36,100 nucleotides of DNA, from NCBI RefSeq assembly GCF_003148885.1, contig NZ_QGHD01000027.1:1-36100 (forward strand), in the 5' to 3' direction. The stretch is from Hallerella porci. GTDB taxonomy: Bacteria; Fibrobacterota; Fibrobacteria; Fibrobacterales; Fibrobacteraceae. Position numbers and translations under genes: made by a program. The notes under the pieces were generated by a model, which saw only the letters and a list, made by a program, of their open reading frames with translations, did no database searches and was not told the origin of the DNA. Numbering within the stretch: the first letter of the stretch is position 1; the number at the start of each line of letters is the position of its first letter. Below are positions 16,346-25,776 of the stretch, one piece after another.

Positions 16346-18427
16346 TCAAAGCACCTTGAATCCGGCCAATTCCAAACTCGCCTTGAACCGCGGGAACTCC
16401 GACTCCCTCACGGCAATGCGCTTACCCTCCATCTTGACACATAAACCCTGAAGTGAAAGTTTCCCGATTTCGCGGACAAGGGCGGCGTTCATATTTTCGA
16501 GCGAAAAGACCAGCCAGTTTCTCTCTTCTTCTAGCATGACAAAACCTTCTAGAAGTTTATCCCTGAAATCTTTCCAGATTTGGGGTAATTCCCCCTCTGT
16601 CAGCGTTTCCATGTTTTCAAAAAAATCGTTCACCTTCGTTTTTGTATCGCAGGTATTTCTGAATTTAATCCGGTCAATCCTGAATAGCGTATGCGATAGC
16701 ACCGTACAATACGGAGCAAGGAAAATTTGCGAAGGCTTGTCGTCCTTGTCGACATGAATTGTCAAATTGCGCTCGTCCAATTTTACCGGCAAACGCTTCT
16801 TGACATTCTTTAGTTCAAGAGAGTCTTTTAAATCGAAAACGTATTTACCCAGTTCCGTCATGCGGATATGCCCGATTTTTCCGAAACAGAAAAAATTCAG
16901 GTTGTTCAGCCAGCGGGCTCCGTTATCCGGTATATCTTCCGGCGCATTACACGGGTTCCACGTAATTTCGAACAGGCCTATAGATGCGAGCGCAAGGAAC
17001 AAGTTTGTATAAGCCGGTTCATGCACAAGTGCCTCGTACCGCTGTCGATCACGGATCCTGATATTTTCCTTGCACTGGACAGGACTGCAGAACCTGTCTG
17101 GTAGTTTATAGAAGCAGGCCACATCCAAATCGCAGCCAACAGGAGTCAACTCAGGCAGCCCCTTTGTCTCAAGATTTTCGATATAGTCCTTAAAATTCAC
17201 GGGTTCTAGCGGCGGGTATTCCTTTATCAGCTTGAACAGCCTTTTGAAATTTTCATTCCGTTTTTCCGATGTCAGACTGTCGTAATAGTCATATACCGTC
17301 GCATGCGGATACAGGAGCTTCTTGTCAAATTGAATGGCGTATCCTTTCATTTGCCCGCTCCTGTAATAAATTTTCAAGTCCTCCTTTCCGAAAAAAATCC
17401 TCACGGCCCGCTTTATCAAATCTTGCGGGGTTGCCAAGAGTTTCGAAAATTCCCGCTTGTCCATTCCCGCCTCCATTCCCTGGTGAACGAATAAGGAAAT
17501 GAAGTAGAACGCAAGCATGGTGCGGGCGTTTTGCATCCGCTTTACATTTTTATCCGGATAAGAGAGAAGGGGCGAAGGATATCCGGCGTCGTTTTTGAGT
17601 GTTTCCACGGAAAAATCCGCCCCATTCGCAAATTCCGAGAGTTTGGCAACTTGATCGACCCGCTGCAGAAGTACTTTCAGTAACGGGGAGCCCATTTCGC
17701 GCCCAAAGAAATCCATATTCGAAAGGGTCAGATAAATTTGTGGCAAGTTGGCAACAAGTTCTTGCCCGGCTTCCTCTGTAAAAAGTTCATTGGAATTGAA
17801 AAAATCTTCAGGCGACAACCTCACCCTCGGTTTTTGATAAGAGGCGAAGTATTCCTGCAAACGCTTTTTTGTGTATGGCGGGACAAAGAAAATTTCCCTG
17901 TAACCATATTGAATCGCAAAGGAAAGCGGGTACTCGTAATCGTTAAAATAAGATTTTGGCTTATCTCGTTCGACAAGTTCCTCAATCTGATTCGTAAAAA
18001 CATACGGGTCAAATGCGAGATGCAAGAAACTTTTCTTGACATGGTTGCCAAAGCTGTTATAGTAGGCTTCGAAAGCCTCCCTGTCGCAAAACGCTTCTGC
18101 AAGTGCCCTGCAGTATGTTGCTACGTTCATGTTTCCTGGTTTTAGCAGCCGGCTACCGTAATTCTTTATATCACTTGCGGTAGTGCTGGATAACCGTATT
18201 TCATGGGTGATTTTATTTAGCAGCGATTCCGGGACAGTGCCCGTTTTCACCATGTCCGACGCCAGCGACACATTGGGTACCGACGAAGCGAGCTTGCTTG
18301 CGACTACGCGCTGTAATGCTACGTCATTCGCCTTTTTCATCTTTTTTATATCGATAATTTTCGAAGCGCCGGGAGACCACTCCTCCAATTTTTTCTGCAA
18401 TTGAGTCAATTTCTTATTCTTCGGCAT
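16346..18427 (-). CDS. Unrecognised 693-aa partner of the SNF2 helicase
   Basis: I recognise no catalytic motif. Residues 1-60 are Lys-rich and coiled. The rest reads as a long helical protein with aromatic patches such as YEYPLSFAIQYGYREIFFVPPYTKKR. Near residue 490-540 there is a winged-helix-like stretch (LFLALASIGLFEI, then HIRMTELGKYVFDL), resembling the MTELG wings found in some helicase-associated proteins. No signal peptide or membrane span is seen. The start lies 6 nt after the SNF2 stop, so the two genes are coupled. Composition and codon use match the SNF2 gene. It probably acts with the helicase as DNA-binding or regulatory partner; that is inferred from position only. Confidence 0.88.
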   Translation of the reverse strand: MPKNKKLTQLQKKLEEWSPGASKIIDIKKMKKANDVALQRVVASKLASSVPNVSLASDMVKTGTVPESLLNKITHEIRLSSTTASDIKNYGSRLLKPGNMNVATYCRALAEAFCDREAFEAYYNSFGNHVKKSFLHLAFDPYVFTNQIEELVERDKPKSYFNDYEYPLSFAIQYGYREIFFVPPYTKKRLQEYFASYQKPRVRLSPEDFFNSNELFTEEAGQELVANLPQIYLTLSNMDFFGREMGSPLLKVLLQRVDQVAKLSEFANGADFSVETLKNDAGYPSPLLSYPDKNVKRMQNARTMLAFYFISLFVHQGMEAGMDKREFSKLLATPQDLIKRAVRIFFGKEDLKIYYRSGQMKGYAIQFDKKLLYPHATVYDYYDSLTSEKRNENFKRLFKLIKEYPPLEPVNFKDYIENLETKGLPELTPVGCDLDVACFYKLPDRFCSPVQCKENIRIRDRQRYEALVHEPAYTNLFLALASIGLFEITWNPCNAPEDIPDNGARWLNNLNFFCFGKIGHIRMTELGKYVFDLKDSLELKNVKKRLPVKLDERNLTIHVDKDDKPSQIFLAPYCTVLSHTLFRIDRIKFRNTCDTKTKVNDFFENMETLTEGELPQIWKDFRDKLLEGFVMLEEERNWLVFSLENMNAALVREIGKLSLQGLCVKMEGKRIAVRESEFPRFKASLELAGFKVL

Positions 18428-18433
18428 AAAAAC

Positions 18434-21340
18434 CTACACGTTCAAGAGGTAGTTGATGTCTTCTTCGGTAAGTTTCTTGATTTGCTGCCCGTCCGAAGAA
18501 ATGATGGCACTGAACAGGTCCGCCTTCTTTTGCTGGAGTTCCATGATTTTTTCCTCGATGGTTCCGCGGGAAATCAGCCTGTAGCAGAATACGGAGCGTG
18601 TCTGGCCAATGCGGTGCGTACGGTCGATAGCCTGCTGCTCGGCACTCCTGTTCCACCACGGATCCAGAATGAACACGTAGTCGGCACCGGTCAGGTTCAG
18701 CCCCACGCCGCCCGTCTTGAGCGTCATCAGGAATACCTTGTATTTTCCGTCCTGCTGGAACTTTTTCACCAGTTCCGCGCGATTCGTGGTAGCTACCGTC
18801 ATGACAAGGTGCGCTATTTCCGATTTTTCGAGCCGCTCCGCCATCGCATCTATCGATGCCAAGAAATTCGAGAACACGAGGCAACGGTGCCCGCTTTCGA
18901 CAAGTTCCGCAATGGCATCCACCAGCCTTTCCCACTTGGCTCCTTCGACAACGCCCTCGGTCTTGCTTTCAGGAACAGTAGCGATCTGGCGCAGCTCGGT
19001 CAGAGCCTGCAAAATGCAGAACTGGGATTTCTCGAATCCGTTTTTCGCAATTTCGCCCTTAATCAATTTCTGGTAGAATATGCGCTGCTGCTCGTAAAGT
19101 GCCGCCTGCTCGGAAGACATGTCCACATACATCACCTGTTCGGTCCGTTCCGGAAGTTCCTTCGCTACCTCCTGCTTTAATCGCCTCAGAATGAACGGAC
19201 GGATTTTTGCGGAAAGTTCGCGGGCGGCCTCTTCATCATTTTCTTTCTGGATGGGGTTTCCGTAACGGCAATTGAATTCCCCTTCGGTCCCGAACATCGG
19301 TGGATTCAGGAACCGGAAAATGGAATAAAGCTCTCCCAGGTTGTTTTCCATGGGGGTTCCGCTCAAGGCAATGCGGTGTCTAGCAGAAAGGAGCATCACC
19401 GCCTTGCTCGCCTGGCTTGCCGTATTCTTGATTTGTTGCACTTCGTCGAGCACGACATATTCAAACTCTTCACCTTGCAAAATCTTGATGTCGATTCGGA
19501 CAACCGCATACGTGGTGAGGATAACGGAGTGTCGCCTGGCCTTATCGATACTGCGTTCAGTGCCGTAATAGGCGTAGACACTCAGTTCAGGCGCGAACTT
19601 TGAAAGTTCGTTTTTCCAGTTCTCGATAAGGCTCTTGGGCACGACCACAAGCGAACTTCCCTTGGACTTTTTTGCATAAGCGCTTGCAAGGAGCGAAATG
19701 GTCTGGATAGTCTTTCCAAGTCCCATGTCGTCGGCAAGGCAGGCCCCCAGATTGTTTTCGGTTACATAGCCAAGCCACTGCAAACCGTATTTCTGGTAAT
19801 CGCGAAGTTTCTTTACGACAGGCAACTTCGCCGTCTTTCTTTCGGGAATGGTATCGAACCCGAAATAAAATTTTTGCCACGGAAGTTCTGTTTCTTTCGC
19901 GTTTTCGATTTTGGCATTAATAAGACTATCGACAAGGGGCATATCAAAGAAGGATATTTTATACGTACCATCCTTCTGTTCGCGCCCCAGTAACCGCTTG
20001 AGCCGCGTAAAGAAACTCTTGTCGATAATGGCACGGGAACCGTCGGAAAGCGGAATAAAATTATTTTCTTCGTAAAGCTCGACAATCTTTCGTGGTGACA
20101 TTATTTCGCCGTCAATTTCGACAGTACATTTCGTGTCGAAATAGTCGATACCATCCCCCACCGAAATATGCGTCTGCGGCGTCACCTTCTTGAACTTGAA
20201 TTTGCTCAACGCCTCGGTCCCGAAGAGCCGGTAATTCTGTGCAAGGTCACTCAAATTTTCAGAAAGGAACGGAAGCGCAAGCGCCGATGTGATATACAAT
20301 TCGTCGCCTTCAATGTCGTAGGCCCTGGCGCCCTCCTCCTTGCATTCCGGGTGTCGGCTGATACAGCCCCTCAAGAGGGAATCCATCTTTTTCCAGCTCT
20401 CGGTGCCACCGTATGTTACAGGAATCCTCGAAATGGTGCGGCTTGATACATGCAGGCGCACAAGGGTCGAAGGCTTGTTTTCCGAAACAAAGTCAACTGG
20501 GAACGGATCGAAGCACCACATCTGTCGAATCGAAAGGTTTCCCGATTCGTCCAGCCCCGCAAAGTGGAGCGCGGGTTCGGCGGGAGTTTTAGGCATGGGC
20601 GTTTCGCTAAATTGCGTCATCTCGATTTTGATGGAAGGGAAAATGGAAGCAAACAGCGAGAGGAACTTTTCAATTTCCTTCCCGTTCAAAACGCCTTCGA
20701 TATCCGAGAGCTTGTTGTAGTTAATCCCCAGGTCCCGCGTCCTGTAAATCTTCTTTCCGCAAAGTGCATAGGTAGGGCAAAGCGGAATTGGATTTTCAAG
20801 CGTTTCCGTTTCGGTGTTTAGGACAAGCGAAAGCTTGAAATCTACGCCGGAAAAATCCTCCTTCAATTCTTCTGAAGGGTCGATACGCAAAAGAACCGCC
20901 GTCCGTTCTGTCTTTTCGGCGTTGGTCACGATGCTTTTTCCAAAACGGAAATTTCGCTCGCCCTTGAAAAGCTGGTAGGCAAATTCCGCACTCTGGTCAA
21001 GATAAACCACTCCGTTCGGCCCATCTCCCCACGAAACCGTATTAAGCCGTTGTTGTTTGAAACGGTCTATGGCAAGGTCCAGCGGAGAACCGCCGCATAC
21101 AACGTCTTCGAGAGCAATCAAAGCGCCCTTGTCGTTCGAAAAAAAGAAATAGGCACGCCCGCTTTCGTCAATACCTAAATTGAATACAGTATCTTCAAGC
21201 GGGATGTTCGCCCTAAAATTTTCTGTCGTGGCAGAGGCGTTTTGCCAGATATCCGAAATTTGTCCTAATGATAGTTTCTTGGGAGCTCGCCCGCCTTCAT
21301 TTTTTTTGGCCATGGTGCAAAATGTAACTTTTTTGCTCAT
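18434..21340 (-). CDS. SNF2-family DNA helicase/translocase
   Basis: The 968-aa protein has an unrecognised N-terminal half (1-510) and a complete SNF2 motor. Motif I is ADDMGLGKTIQTI (about 530-545), motif II is DEVQ (about 630) where DEAH/DEAQ is common, motif III is LSGTPMENN, motif V is GGVGLNLTGADYV and motif VI is QAIDRTHRIGQTR (about 905). I see no SWIM-type zinc finger. SNF2 motors move along double-stranded DNA and remodel bound proteins. Alternative start: the ATG at 21313; the one at 21340 is preceded by AAGGGG at a long spacing. The gene stands behind a 368-bp gap and begins a run of closely spaced genes. A defence role is suggested by the neighbours; other roles are possible. Confidence 0.93.
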   Translation of the reverse strand: MSKKVTFCTMAKKNEGGRAPKKLSLGQISDIWQNASATTENFRANIPLEDTVFNLGIDESGRAYFFFSNDKGALIALEDVVCGGSPLDLAIDRFKQQRLNTVSWGDGPNGVVYLDQSAEFAYQLFKGERNFRFGKSIVTNAEKTERTAVLLRIDPSEELKEDFSGVDFKLSLVLNTETETLENPIPLCPTYALCGKKIYRTRDLGINYNKLSDIEGVLNGKEIEKFLSLFASIFPSIKIEMTQFSETPMPKTPAEPALHFAGLDESGNLSIRQMWCFDPFPVDFVSENKPSTLVRLHVSSRTISRIPVTYGGTESWKKMDSLLRGCISRHPECKEEGARAYDIEGDELYITSALALPFLSENLSDLAQNYRLFGTEALSKFKFKKVTPQTHISVGDGIDYFDTKCTVEIDGEIMSPRKIVELYEENNFIPLSDGSRAIIDKSFFTRLKRLLGREQKDGTYKISFFDMPLVDSLINAKIENAKETELPWQKFYFGFDTIPERKTAKLPVVKKLRDYQKYGLQWLGYVTENNLGACLADDMGLGKTIQTISLLASAYAKKSKGSSLVVVPKSLIENWKNELSKFAPELSVYAYYGTERSIDKARRHSVILTTYAVVRIDIKILQGEEFEYVVLDEVQQIKNTASQASKAVMLLSARHRIALSGTPMENNLGELYSIFRFLNPPMFGTEGEFNCRYGNPIQKENDEEAARELSAKIRPFILRRLKQEVAKELPERTEQVMYVDMSSEQAALYEQQRIFYQKLIKGEIAKNGFEKSQFCILQALTELRQIATVPESKTEGVVEGAKWERLVDAIAELVESGHRCLVFSNFLASIDAMAERLEKSEIAHLVMTVATTNRAELVKKFQQDGKYKVFLMTLKTGGVGLNLTGADYVFILDPWWNRSAEQQAIDRTHRIGQTRSVFCYRLISRGTIEEKIMELQQKKADLFSAIISSDGQQIKKLTEEDINYLLNV

Positions 21341-21708
21341 TTATACCGGCATCAGCCCCTTAAGTCGCCTTATTTTCGCCAATGAGGGCGATTTTCAAAA
21401 TGGCGATGTAGAACTTTGGTGTTGAAGCCACCAGTAATGTTTAAGATTTTAAACACAAGTCCTTTATGATGGTCAAAATCGCCATTCTAAGCCACGGACT
21501 TATCCACAACACCAGAGTCATACTTTCCCTACTATTTTCTACTCACTTGTACACTAAACATATATTCCTGGAGCGGGATTGTCAAGACTCTTGTTTCAAG
21601 ATTAGGTAAGGTTTCCCCGCGATTCATCTGTCTGCTACCCATTTTGTAAGCATCCTCATATTATTCAGAAAACTGGCAAGGGGCGTAAGGAAATTTTACA
21701 ACCAACGA
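21341..21708. other. Intergenic region between res and the SNF2 gene
   Basis: This is the longest gene-free stretch inside the island. I see no ORF with a ribosome site. It likely holds the promoter for the SNF2 gene, but no convincing -35/-10 pair stands out. Weak inverted repeats are present: gtttaa/ttaaac with a 4-bp loop at 21439-21454, tcttg/caaga at 21589-21601, and aatggcgat with atcgccatt about 80 bp apart. None is followed by a clear T-run, so no terminator for res is called. Confidence 0.6.
21673..21700 (-). repeat. 28-bp repeat, copy B, just after the res stop codon
   Basis: It matches 5972-5999 at 23 of 28 positions and, like that copy, lies within about 10 bp of the stop codon of the last gene in a cluster. 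Confidence 0.5.
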
Positions 21709-24700
21709 TTACTTCACCAAATCCAGCAAGCGTTCGTAGGAATCTACCACGTCGTAGGTGACGGAGTCGCTGGAAATGGCAGCGAAATGTTTGCGGGCGC
21801 ACTTGATTTTGGCGGATTCGATTTCGCGGAGTTCCATAGTGCTCATAGAGCCCTTGGTTTCGGCAACAAAATACACGTGTTTGACTTCGCCCTCATGGAA
21901 GGCAATTGCCCAGTCGGGATTATACTTGCCAACGGGCGTATTGATAAAGAATCCCTTGGGCAGCTTGATATACAGCGAAACTTCCTTGCTCGTTTCCAGT
22001 TTCTGTGCGAAGTCGCGTTCGTTACTGGAATCGTAAATCAAGTGGTCGTATAAATGCTGGTGCGTTTCGCAAGCATTCATACCGAGGCGTCCCTTCATCG
22101 TGTTATCGGTAAAGATGCTCGTCTCGTAACTGGATTCCAGCTTGTTATACGTAATATGCTCAATGATGACGGTCGCCTTCTGCTCGTTGATTAGGCGACT
22201 AGCCTTGATAATAAACTCTTCGGGGTTTTCCTGGAACTGGTCAAAGACGGGCTTCTGGATTTTGCTCAGAATTTCGCCGACCGTCTTACGGGTAAGTCCC
22301 GTATCTTCGACAATTTTTCCAATCAAATCATACTTGACGCTGGAATTTGCGGTAGCGACGGCGGCCCTGGATTCCGTAGATTCCATCTTGAAAGCGTTAC
22401 CCGCATCTAGTTGCTCCTTGGACTTGATTTTGTCCAGAGAGCCCTGCGACACCCTGAAGAAAATCTTCGTCACGCGTAAATTCGCATTCAGCGCATCGAC
22501 CGACTTACGGACAAGTTCATCCGTCTCGAAATCCACCACGTAAGCAGACTTCGCATTAATCTTCTGCCAGAGTTCCTTGAACTCCTTGGAATTGTACTTG
22601 CTCTTGTTCAGGCGCAGTTCCACATTGTTCTTGCGGGCATCTTCGGGCTTAATCGCATCGGCATCGTAAAGCGTATCAAGAACGCCACAAATGCTTGCAG
22701 AATAAGGAGCAACTTCTTCGCAAAGGCATAGCGTACCCGCAGCCTTGTCCGTGCGATACTTGTCTGTCAAAGCGCCCTTCTTCACATAGCCGCATTCCAG
22801 CAAAGCATCGTAAACCGTCTGCGCAAAGTCATCCGTCACAAAAAGCTTTTCGCCAGATTCCGAAGTAAACGACTTTCCCTTGAACAGGTCTATCGTCACC
22901 TTGACCGGGCGGCTGCCAATCGTTTCCGCCATTTCGGTTTGCAACGCCTTCGCGAAATCCTCGTAACTCTCGTTCGCGATAACCGTCAGCACATTCACCG
23001 AATGCACATCACCGCCCAAGACGCTTTCATCCATGCGTTCGCCGTTCTGATTTACGCATAAACGCAAGCCGCGGCCCACTTCTTGCCGCTTGCGGACTTC
23101 CGAAGCGCTGCTCTTGAGCGTGCATATCTGGAAAACGTTCTGATTGTCCCAACCTTCCTTCAATGCAGAATGGCTAAAGATAAACCGCACCGGTTCTTCG
23201 CGCGAAAGCAGGCGTTCCTTGTCCTTCATGATCAAGTCATAGGCGTCGATATCGTCGGAATCCGATGACCCGCGGGCAACCTTGCTATCCACAAAGCGAC
23301 CGCCGCCCTTCTTGCTCTTGTCGATGGAGAAATACCCCGCATGTGCCTTGTGGGCATCCGTCTTTTCTAGGAATTCAAAATACTCCGGACTCTCCAGCAA
23401 ATCCTGCTGCATCGACTTGCGAATGGTTTCATATTCTTCTTCGAACATTCTGGCGTAAATGCCCATTTCATCCGGAGCGTCATAATCACGATACTTCTTG
23501 ACCTCGTCAATGAAGAACAGCGAAAGCACCTTGATGCCCTTGCCGAAAAGTGCACGTTCGCGCTCGAAATGCGAAATAATCGTTTCGCGAATCTGAATCC
23601 GACGCAACTGTTCCTCGTTCACCACACCCACGCAGTCTCCGGCATAAATCTTCTTGCCGTTCGTGAAAGTCACAGAAGAATCATTGCCGTTCACGTCGGT
23701 AACAGTATAGCCGTCCTTGTATTCTTCGAGACCACCCGACTGTTCGTAAAGATTAAAACCCTTCGTGACATGGGCCTTTTTCTTGAGCAGGCCACCCTTG
23801 CCCTTGCAATCAAATTCAAGAGTCGCGACAGGAGCCTTGTCCGTAAACACCTGAACGCCTTCCAAGTACAAGTAGCCCTCGGTCGCCGTAGAACCGCTCA
23901 CCGTAATGCCCTTGACACTAATCTTTTTGACCAGGTGCTTGTTGTAGGCATCCATCGCATCGAGGCGGTAAACCATGTTGTAGATGGCGTCCTTGCGGTG
24001 AGTCGCCGAATAGCGCAAGGTCAACAGCGGCTGGAATTCCGCAAGGCCCTCTTTCGTCTTCTTGCCTTCGACACTCTGCGGCTCGTCAATAATCAGAATC
24101 GGGTTCGTGTTCGCAATCACATCAATCGGGCGGCGGCTGCGGAACTCGTCCAGCTTCATGCGGATACGGCGCGCATCCTTGCCCGTAGCGTTGAACGCCT
24201 GCGAGTTAATAATCATCACGTTGATGTGGCTGTCCGACGCAAAGTGGTCAATCTCGGTCAAGTTCTGCGAGTTATAGATAAAGAACCGGATAGACTTTCC
24301 GTATTCTTCCAGAAAATGTTCCTGCATAATCTGGAACGACTTATAGACACCCTCGCGAATGGCGATGCTCGGTACCACCACGATAAACTTGGTCCAGCCG
24401 TAGGCGCGGTTCAGCTCGTACATCGTCTTGATGTAGGTATAGGTCTTGCCCGTACCCGTTTCCATTTCGATGGTCAGGTTGTAATGGCCTTCCAGTTTGT
24501 CGGACTGCGGCAAAAGATTCGCAGACTGCACTGCCTGCAAGTTCGCAAGCACCTTGAAATCACTCAGCTCGGGCGCCAGACGCTGGTTGCAAAAACCGGT
24601 CACGCCCCTCTGCGCAGGCACACTGCCGCCAAAGAGCTTGGTCGTCCCCGAATCCATCAAGTAGCTCGATTCCAGGTAGGGCTGCCCCGCGAAAACATCG

Positions 24701-24756
24701 CAAACGGCCTTCGCGGCATCCGCCTGGAACTGCTGGTACTTGAACTGGATTTTCAT
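21709..24756 (-). CDS. res: Type III restriction enzyme, Res subunit
   Basis: The 1015-aa protein is the helicase-nuclease subunit of a type III R-M system. It cuts DNA when two unmodified sites are sensed, and works only in complex with Mod. Walker A is TGTGKT (100-105) and motif II is IIDEPQ (222-227). SHSALKEGWDNQNVFQICTL and EVGRGLRL are the typical Res motifs V and VI. The C-terminal endonuclease shows PDW (947-949) and ETK (966-968). Length is normal. The ribosome site is weak; the gene follows the 75-aa gene by 9 nt and probably depends on coupling. The cognate mod lies 4.6 kb upstream, separated by six other genes. Confidence 0.96.
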   Translation of the reverse strand: MKIQFKYQQFQADAAKAVCDVFAGQPYLESSYLMDSGTTKLFGGSVPAQRGVTGFCNQRLAPELSDFKVLANLQAVQSANLLPQSDKLEGHYNLTIEMETGTGKTYTYIKTMYELNRAYGWTKFIVVVPSIAIREGVYKSFQIMQEHFLEEYGKSIRFFIYNSQNLTEIDHFASDSHINVMIINSQAFNATGKDARRIRMKLDEFRSRRPIDVIANTNPILIIDEPQSVEGKKTKEGLAEFQPLLTLRYSATHRKDAIYNMVYRLDAMDAYNKHLVKKISVKGITVSGSTATEGYLYLEGVQVFTDKAPVATLEFDCKGKGGLLKKKAHVTKGFNLYEQSGGLEEYKDGYTVTDVNGNDSSVTFTNGKKIYAGDCVGVVNEEQLRRIQIRETIISHFERERALFGKGIKVLSLFFIDEVKKYRDYDAPDEMGIYARMFEEEYETIRKSMQQDLLESPEYFEFLEKTDAHKAHAGYFSIDKSKKGGGRFVDSKVARGSSDSDDIDAYDLIMKDKERLLSREEPVRFIFSHSALKEGWDNQNVFQICTLKSSASEVRKRQEVGRGLRLCVNQNGERMDESVLGGDVHSVNVLTVIANESYEDFAKALQTEMAETIGSRPVKVTIDLFKGKSFTSESGEKLFVTDDFAQTVYDALLECGYVKKGALTDKYRTDKAAGTLCLCEEVAPYSASICGVLDTLYDADAIKPEDARKNNVELRLNKSKYNSKEFKELWQKINAKSAYVVDFETDELVRKSVDALNANLRVTKIFFRVSQGSLDKIKSKEQLDAGNAFKMESTESRAAVATANSSVKYDLIGKIVEDTGLTRKTVGEILSKIQKPVFDQFQENPEEFIIKASRLINEQKATVIIEHITYNKLESSYETSIFTDNTMKGRLGMNACETHQHLYDHLIYDSSNERDFAQKLETSKEVSLYIKLPKGFFINTPVGKYNPDWAIAFHEGEVKHVYFVAETKGSMSTMELREIESAKIKCARKHFAAISSDSVTYDVVDSYERLLDLVK

Positions 24757-24765
24757 AGTGTAAAA

Positions 24766-24993
24766 TTAGGAATGTTTTGCAGAAAGTTCTGTTTCTTCAA
24801 GTATCTGCACAAGGACTTTGTAATCAAGATACTGGATGCCTTCAACGCCCTCATGGATTTTATCGGCAAGCTTGCTCTGGTAATACAGATCCATAGCTTC
24901 TTCCAGCGAACACTTACGCACCTGCGCCAAATGCGCTATAATCCGTTCTTCCAGACGTTCCTGATAAACCTTCTCTAGAACTTCGCCATCCAT
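24766..24993 (-). CDS. Small 75-aa protein of the DUF3791-DUF3990 module
   Basis: A short helical protein with ERIIAHLAQVRKCSLEEAMDLYYQSKLADKI, written here in two parts as ERIIAHLAQVRKCS and LEEAMDLYYQSKLADKI, followed by GIQYLDYKVLVQIL. I recall proteins of this pattern next to DUF3990 genes, but they have no assigned function. The ATG follows GAGG and lies 3 nt after the DUF3990 stop. Size and position fit an antitoxin or chaperone-like partner of the DUF3990 protein; this is inference. Confidence 0.8.
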   Translation of the reverse strand: MDGEVLEKVYQERLEERIIAHLAQVRKCSLEEAMDLYYQSKLADKIHEGVEGIQYLDYKVLVQILEETELSAKHS

Positions 24994-24996
24994 AAG

Positions 24997-25476
24997 CTAA
25001 GCCTCTTCGCCAGAAACAAACGTCAGCAACGAATCAATCGCTTTCTGCGTAATGAAGGCAATCTGGTCGTAATGCGGATACACCTTGATTTCTCTCAAGG
25101 CACGGTCTAAATCCCAGATTCCCGAATGATACATATCTACCACACGGAAAACCTTGTCGTTCGCGACCTTGCCTACGATAACGTCGTAATCCTTGTAATC
25201 CAAAGCCCCATCTCGGCACTTGCAGACAAAATTTATCCATTCAGTCAAATCTTCTGGAAAAGTCTTTACCGATAAATCGCTTGTAAAATCCGACATCTCG
25301 TAGATGTTCAGAACAGGACTCGCACCATCATAAATTTTTGACTTTCTTTCGGCCCAACGGATAGCCTGCTCGCGAACGGTAGTCACATAGAACCCCATCC
25401 CGAAATCAAGGGGCCTATAGGAATGATTGATATCAGGCTTCTGCACGACCTGTATTGAACCATGGTAAACAATCAT
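24997..25476 (-). CDS. DUF3990 protein, putative ADP-ribosyltransferase-like toxin
   Basis: The 159-aa protein opens with VYHGS (3-7), then RPLDFGMGFYVTT (21-33) and QAIRWAE (37-43). The YHGS ... DFGxGFYxT ... QAxxWA series is the DUF3990 signature, and it resembles the NAD-binding strands of ADP-ribosyltransferases, with which I believe this family is grouped. No signal peptide is present, so it would act in the cytoplasm. The start overlaps the DUF3791 stop by 4 nt, and a 75-aa gene follows immediately. The three-gene set looks like a toxin with one or two small antidotes. ADP-ribosylation is not shown here. Confidence 0.85.
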   Translation of the reverse strand: MIVYHGSIQVVQKPDINHSYRPLDFGMGFYVTTVREQAIRWAERKSKIYDGASPVLNIYEMSDFTSDLSVKTFPEDLTEWINFVCKCRDGALDYKDYDVIVGKVANDKVFRVVDMYHSGIWDLDRALREIKVYPHYDQIAFITQKAIDSLLTFVSGEEA

Positions 25477-25688
25477 ATGGCTACCTTGCGGACTTTCAAA
25501 TATTCCTCAATATCGCTCACGACAAAATCAGTCCCCTGCGTGTGCATTATTTCGTAATTGGGGACAAGAAACTTTTGAATACAACCAGAATCCCTAAGTT
25601 TTTTATATACGGCGGACGGCAGCTGATTCCACTTGTTCGCGCAAGCGTGAATCATATACACGACAAATTCGAATGAATCCTGAATCAT
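25473..25688 (-). CDS. DUF3791 small protein
   Basis: The 71-aa protein has FVVYMIHACANKWN, VYKKLRDSGCIQKFLVPNYE and HTQGTDFVVSDIEEYL. This is the DUF3791 pattern, regularly found directly before DUF3990 genes. The ATG follows GGAGGC, the strongest ribosome site of this trio, after an 88-bp gap from the DUF262 gene; an internal promoter there is possible. It is a likely antitoxin or specificity partner of the DUF3990 protein. Confidence 0.85.
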   Translation of the reverse strand: MIQDSFEFVVYMIHACANKWNQLPSAVYKKLRDSGCIQKFLVPNYEIMHTQGTDFVVSDIEEYLKVRKVAI

Positions 25689-25776
25689 AATGCCTCCGTA
25701 TAATTTAAAAGATACTTATTTATCAACGCGAATAATATCCGCCGTTCTTTGGAGGTGTTCTAACCGCCATTTGATT

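Noticed and set aside
18434-21340. SNF2 gene as part of a DISARM system
   Set aside because: No drmA helicase, drmB (DUF1998) or DISARM methylase is adjacent; the only coupled gene is the unknown 693-aa protein.
21589-21601. Terminator after res
   Set aside because: Only a 5-bp AT-rich stem and no following T-run on the minus strand.
23569-24978. A 469-codon plus-strand ORF opposite res
   Set aside because: It lies antisense to conserved helicase motifs, shows no recognisable domain and is explained by the codon use of res.
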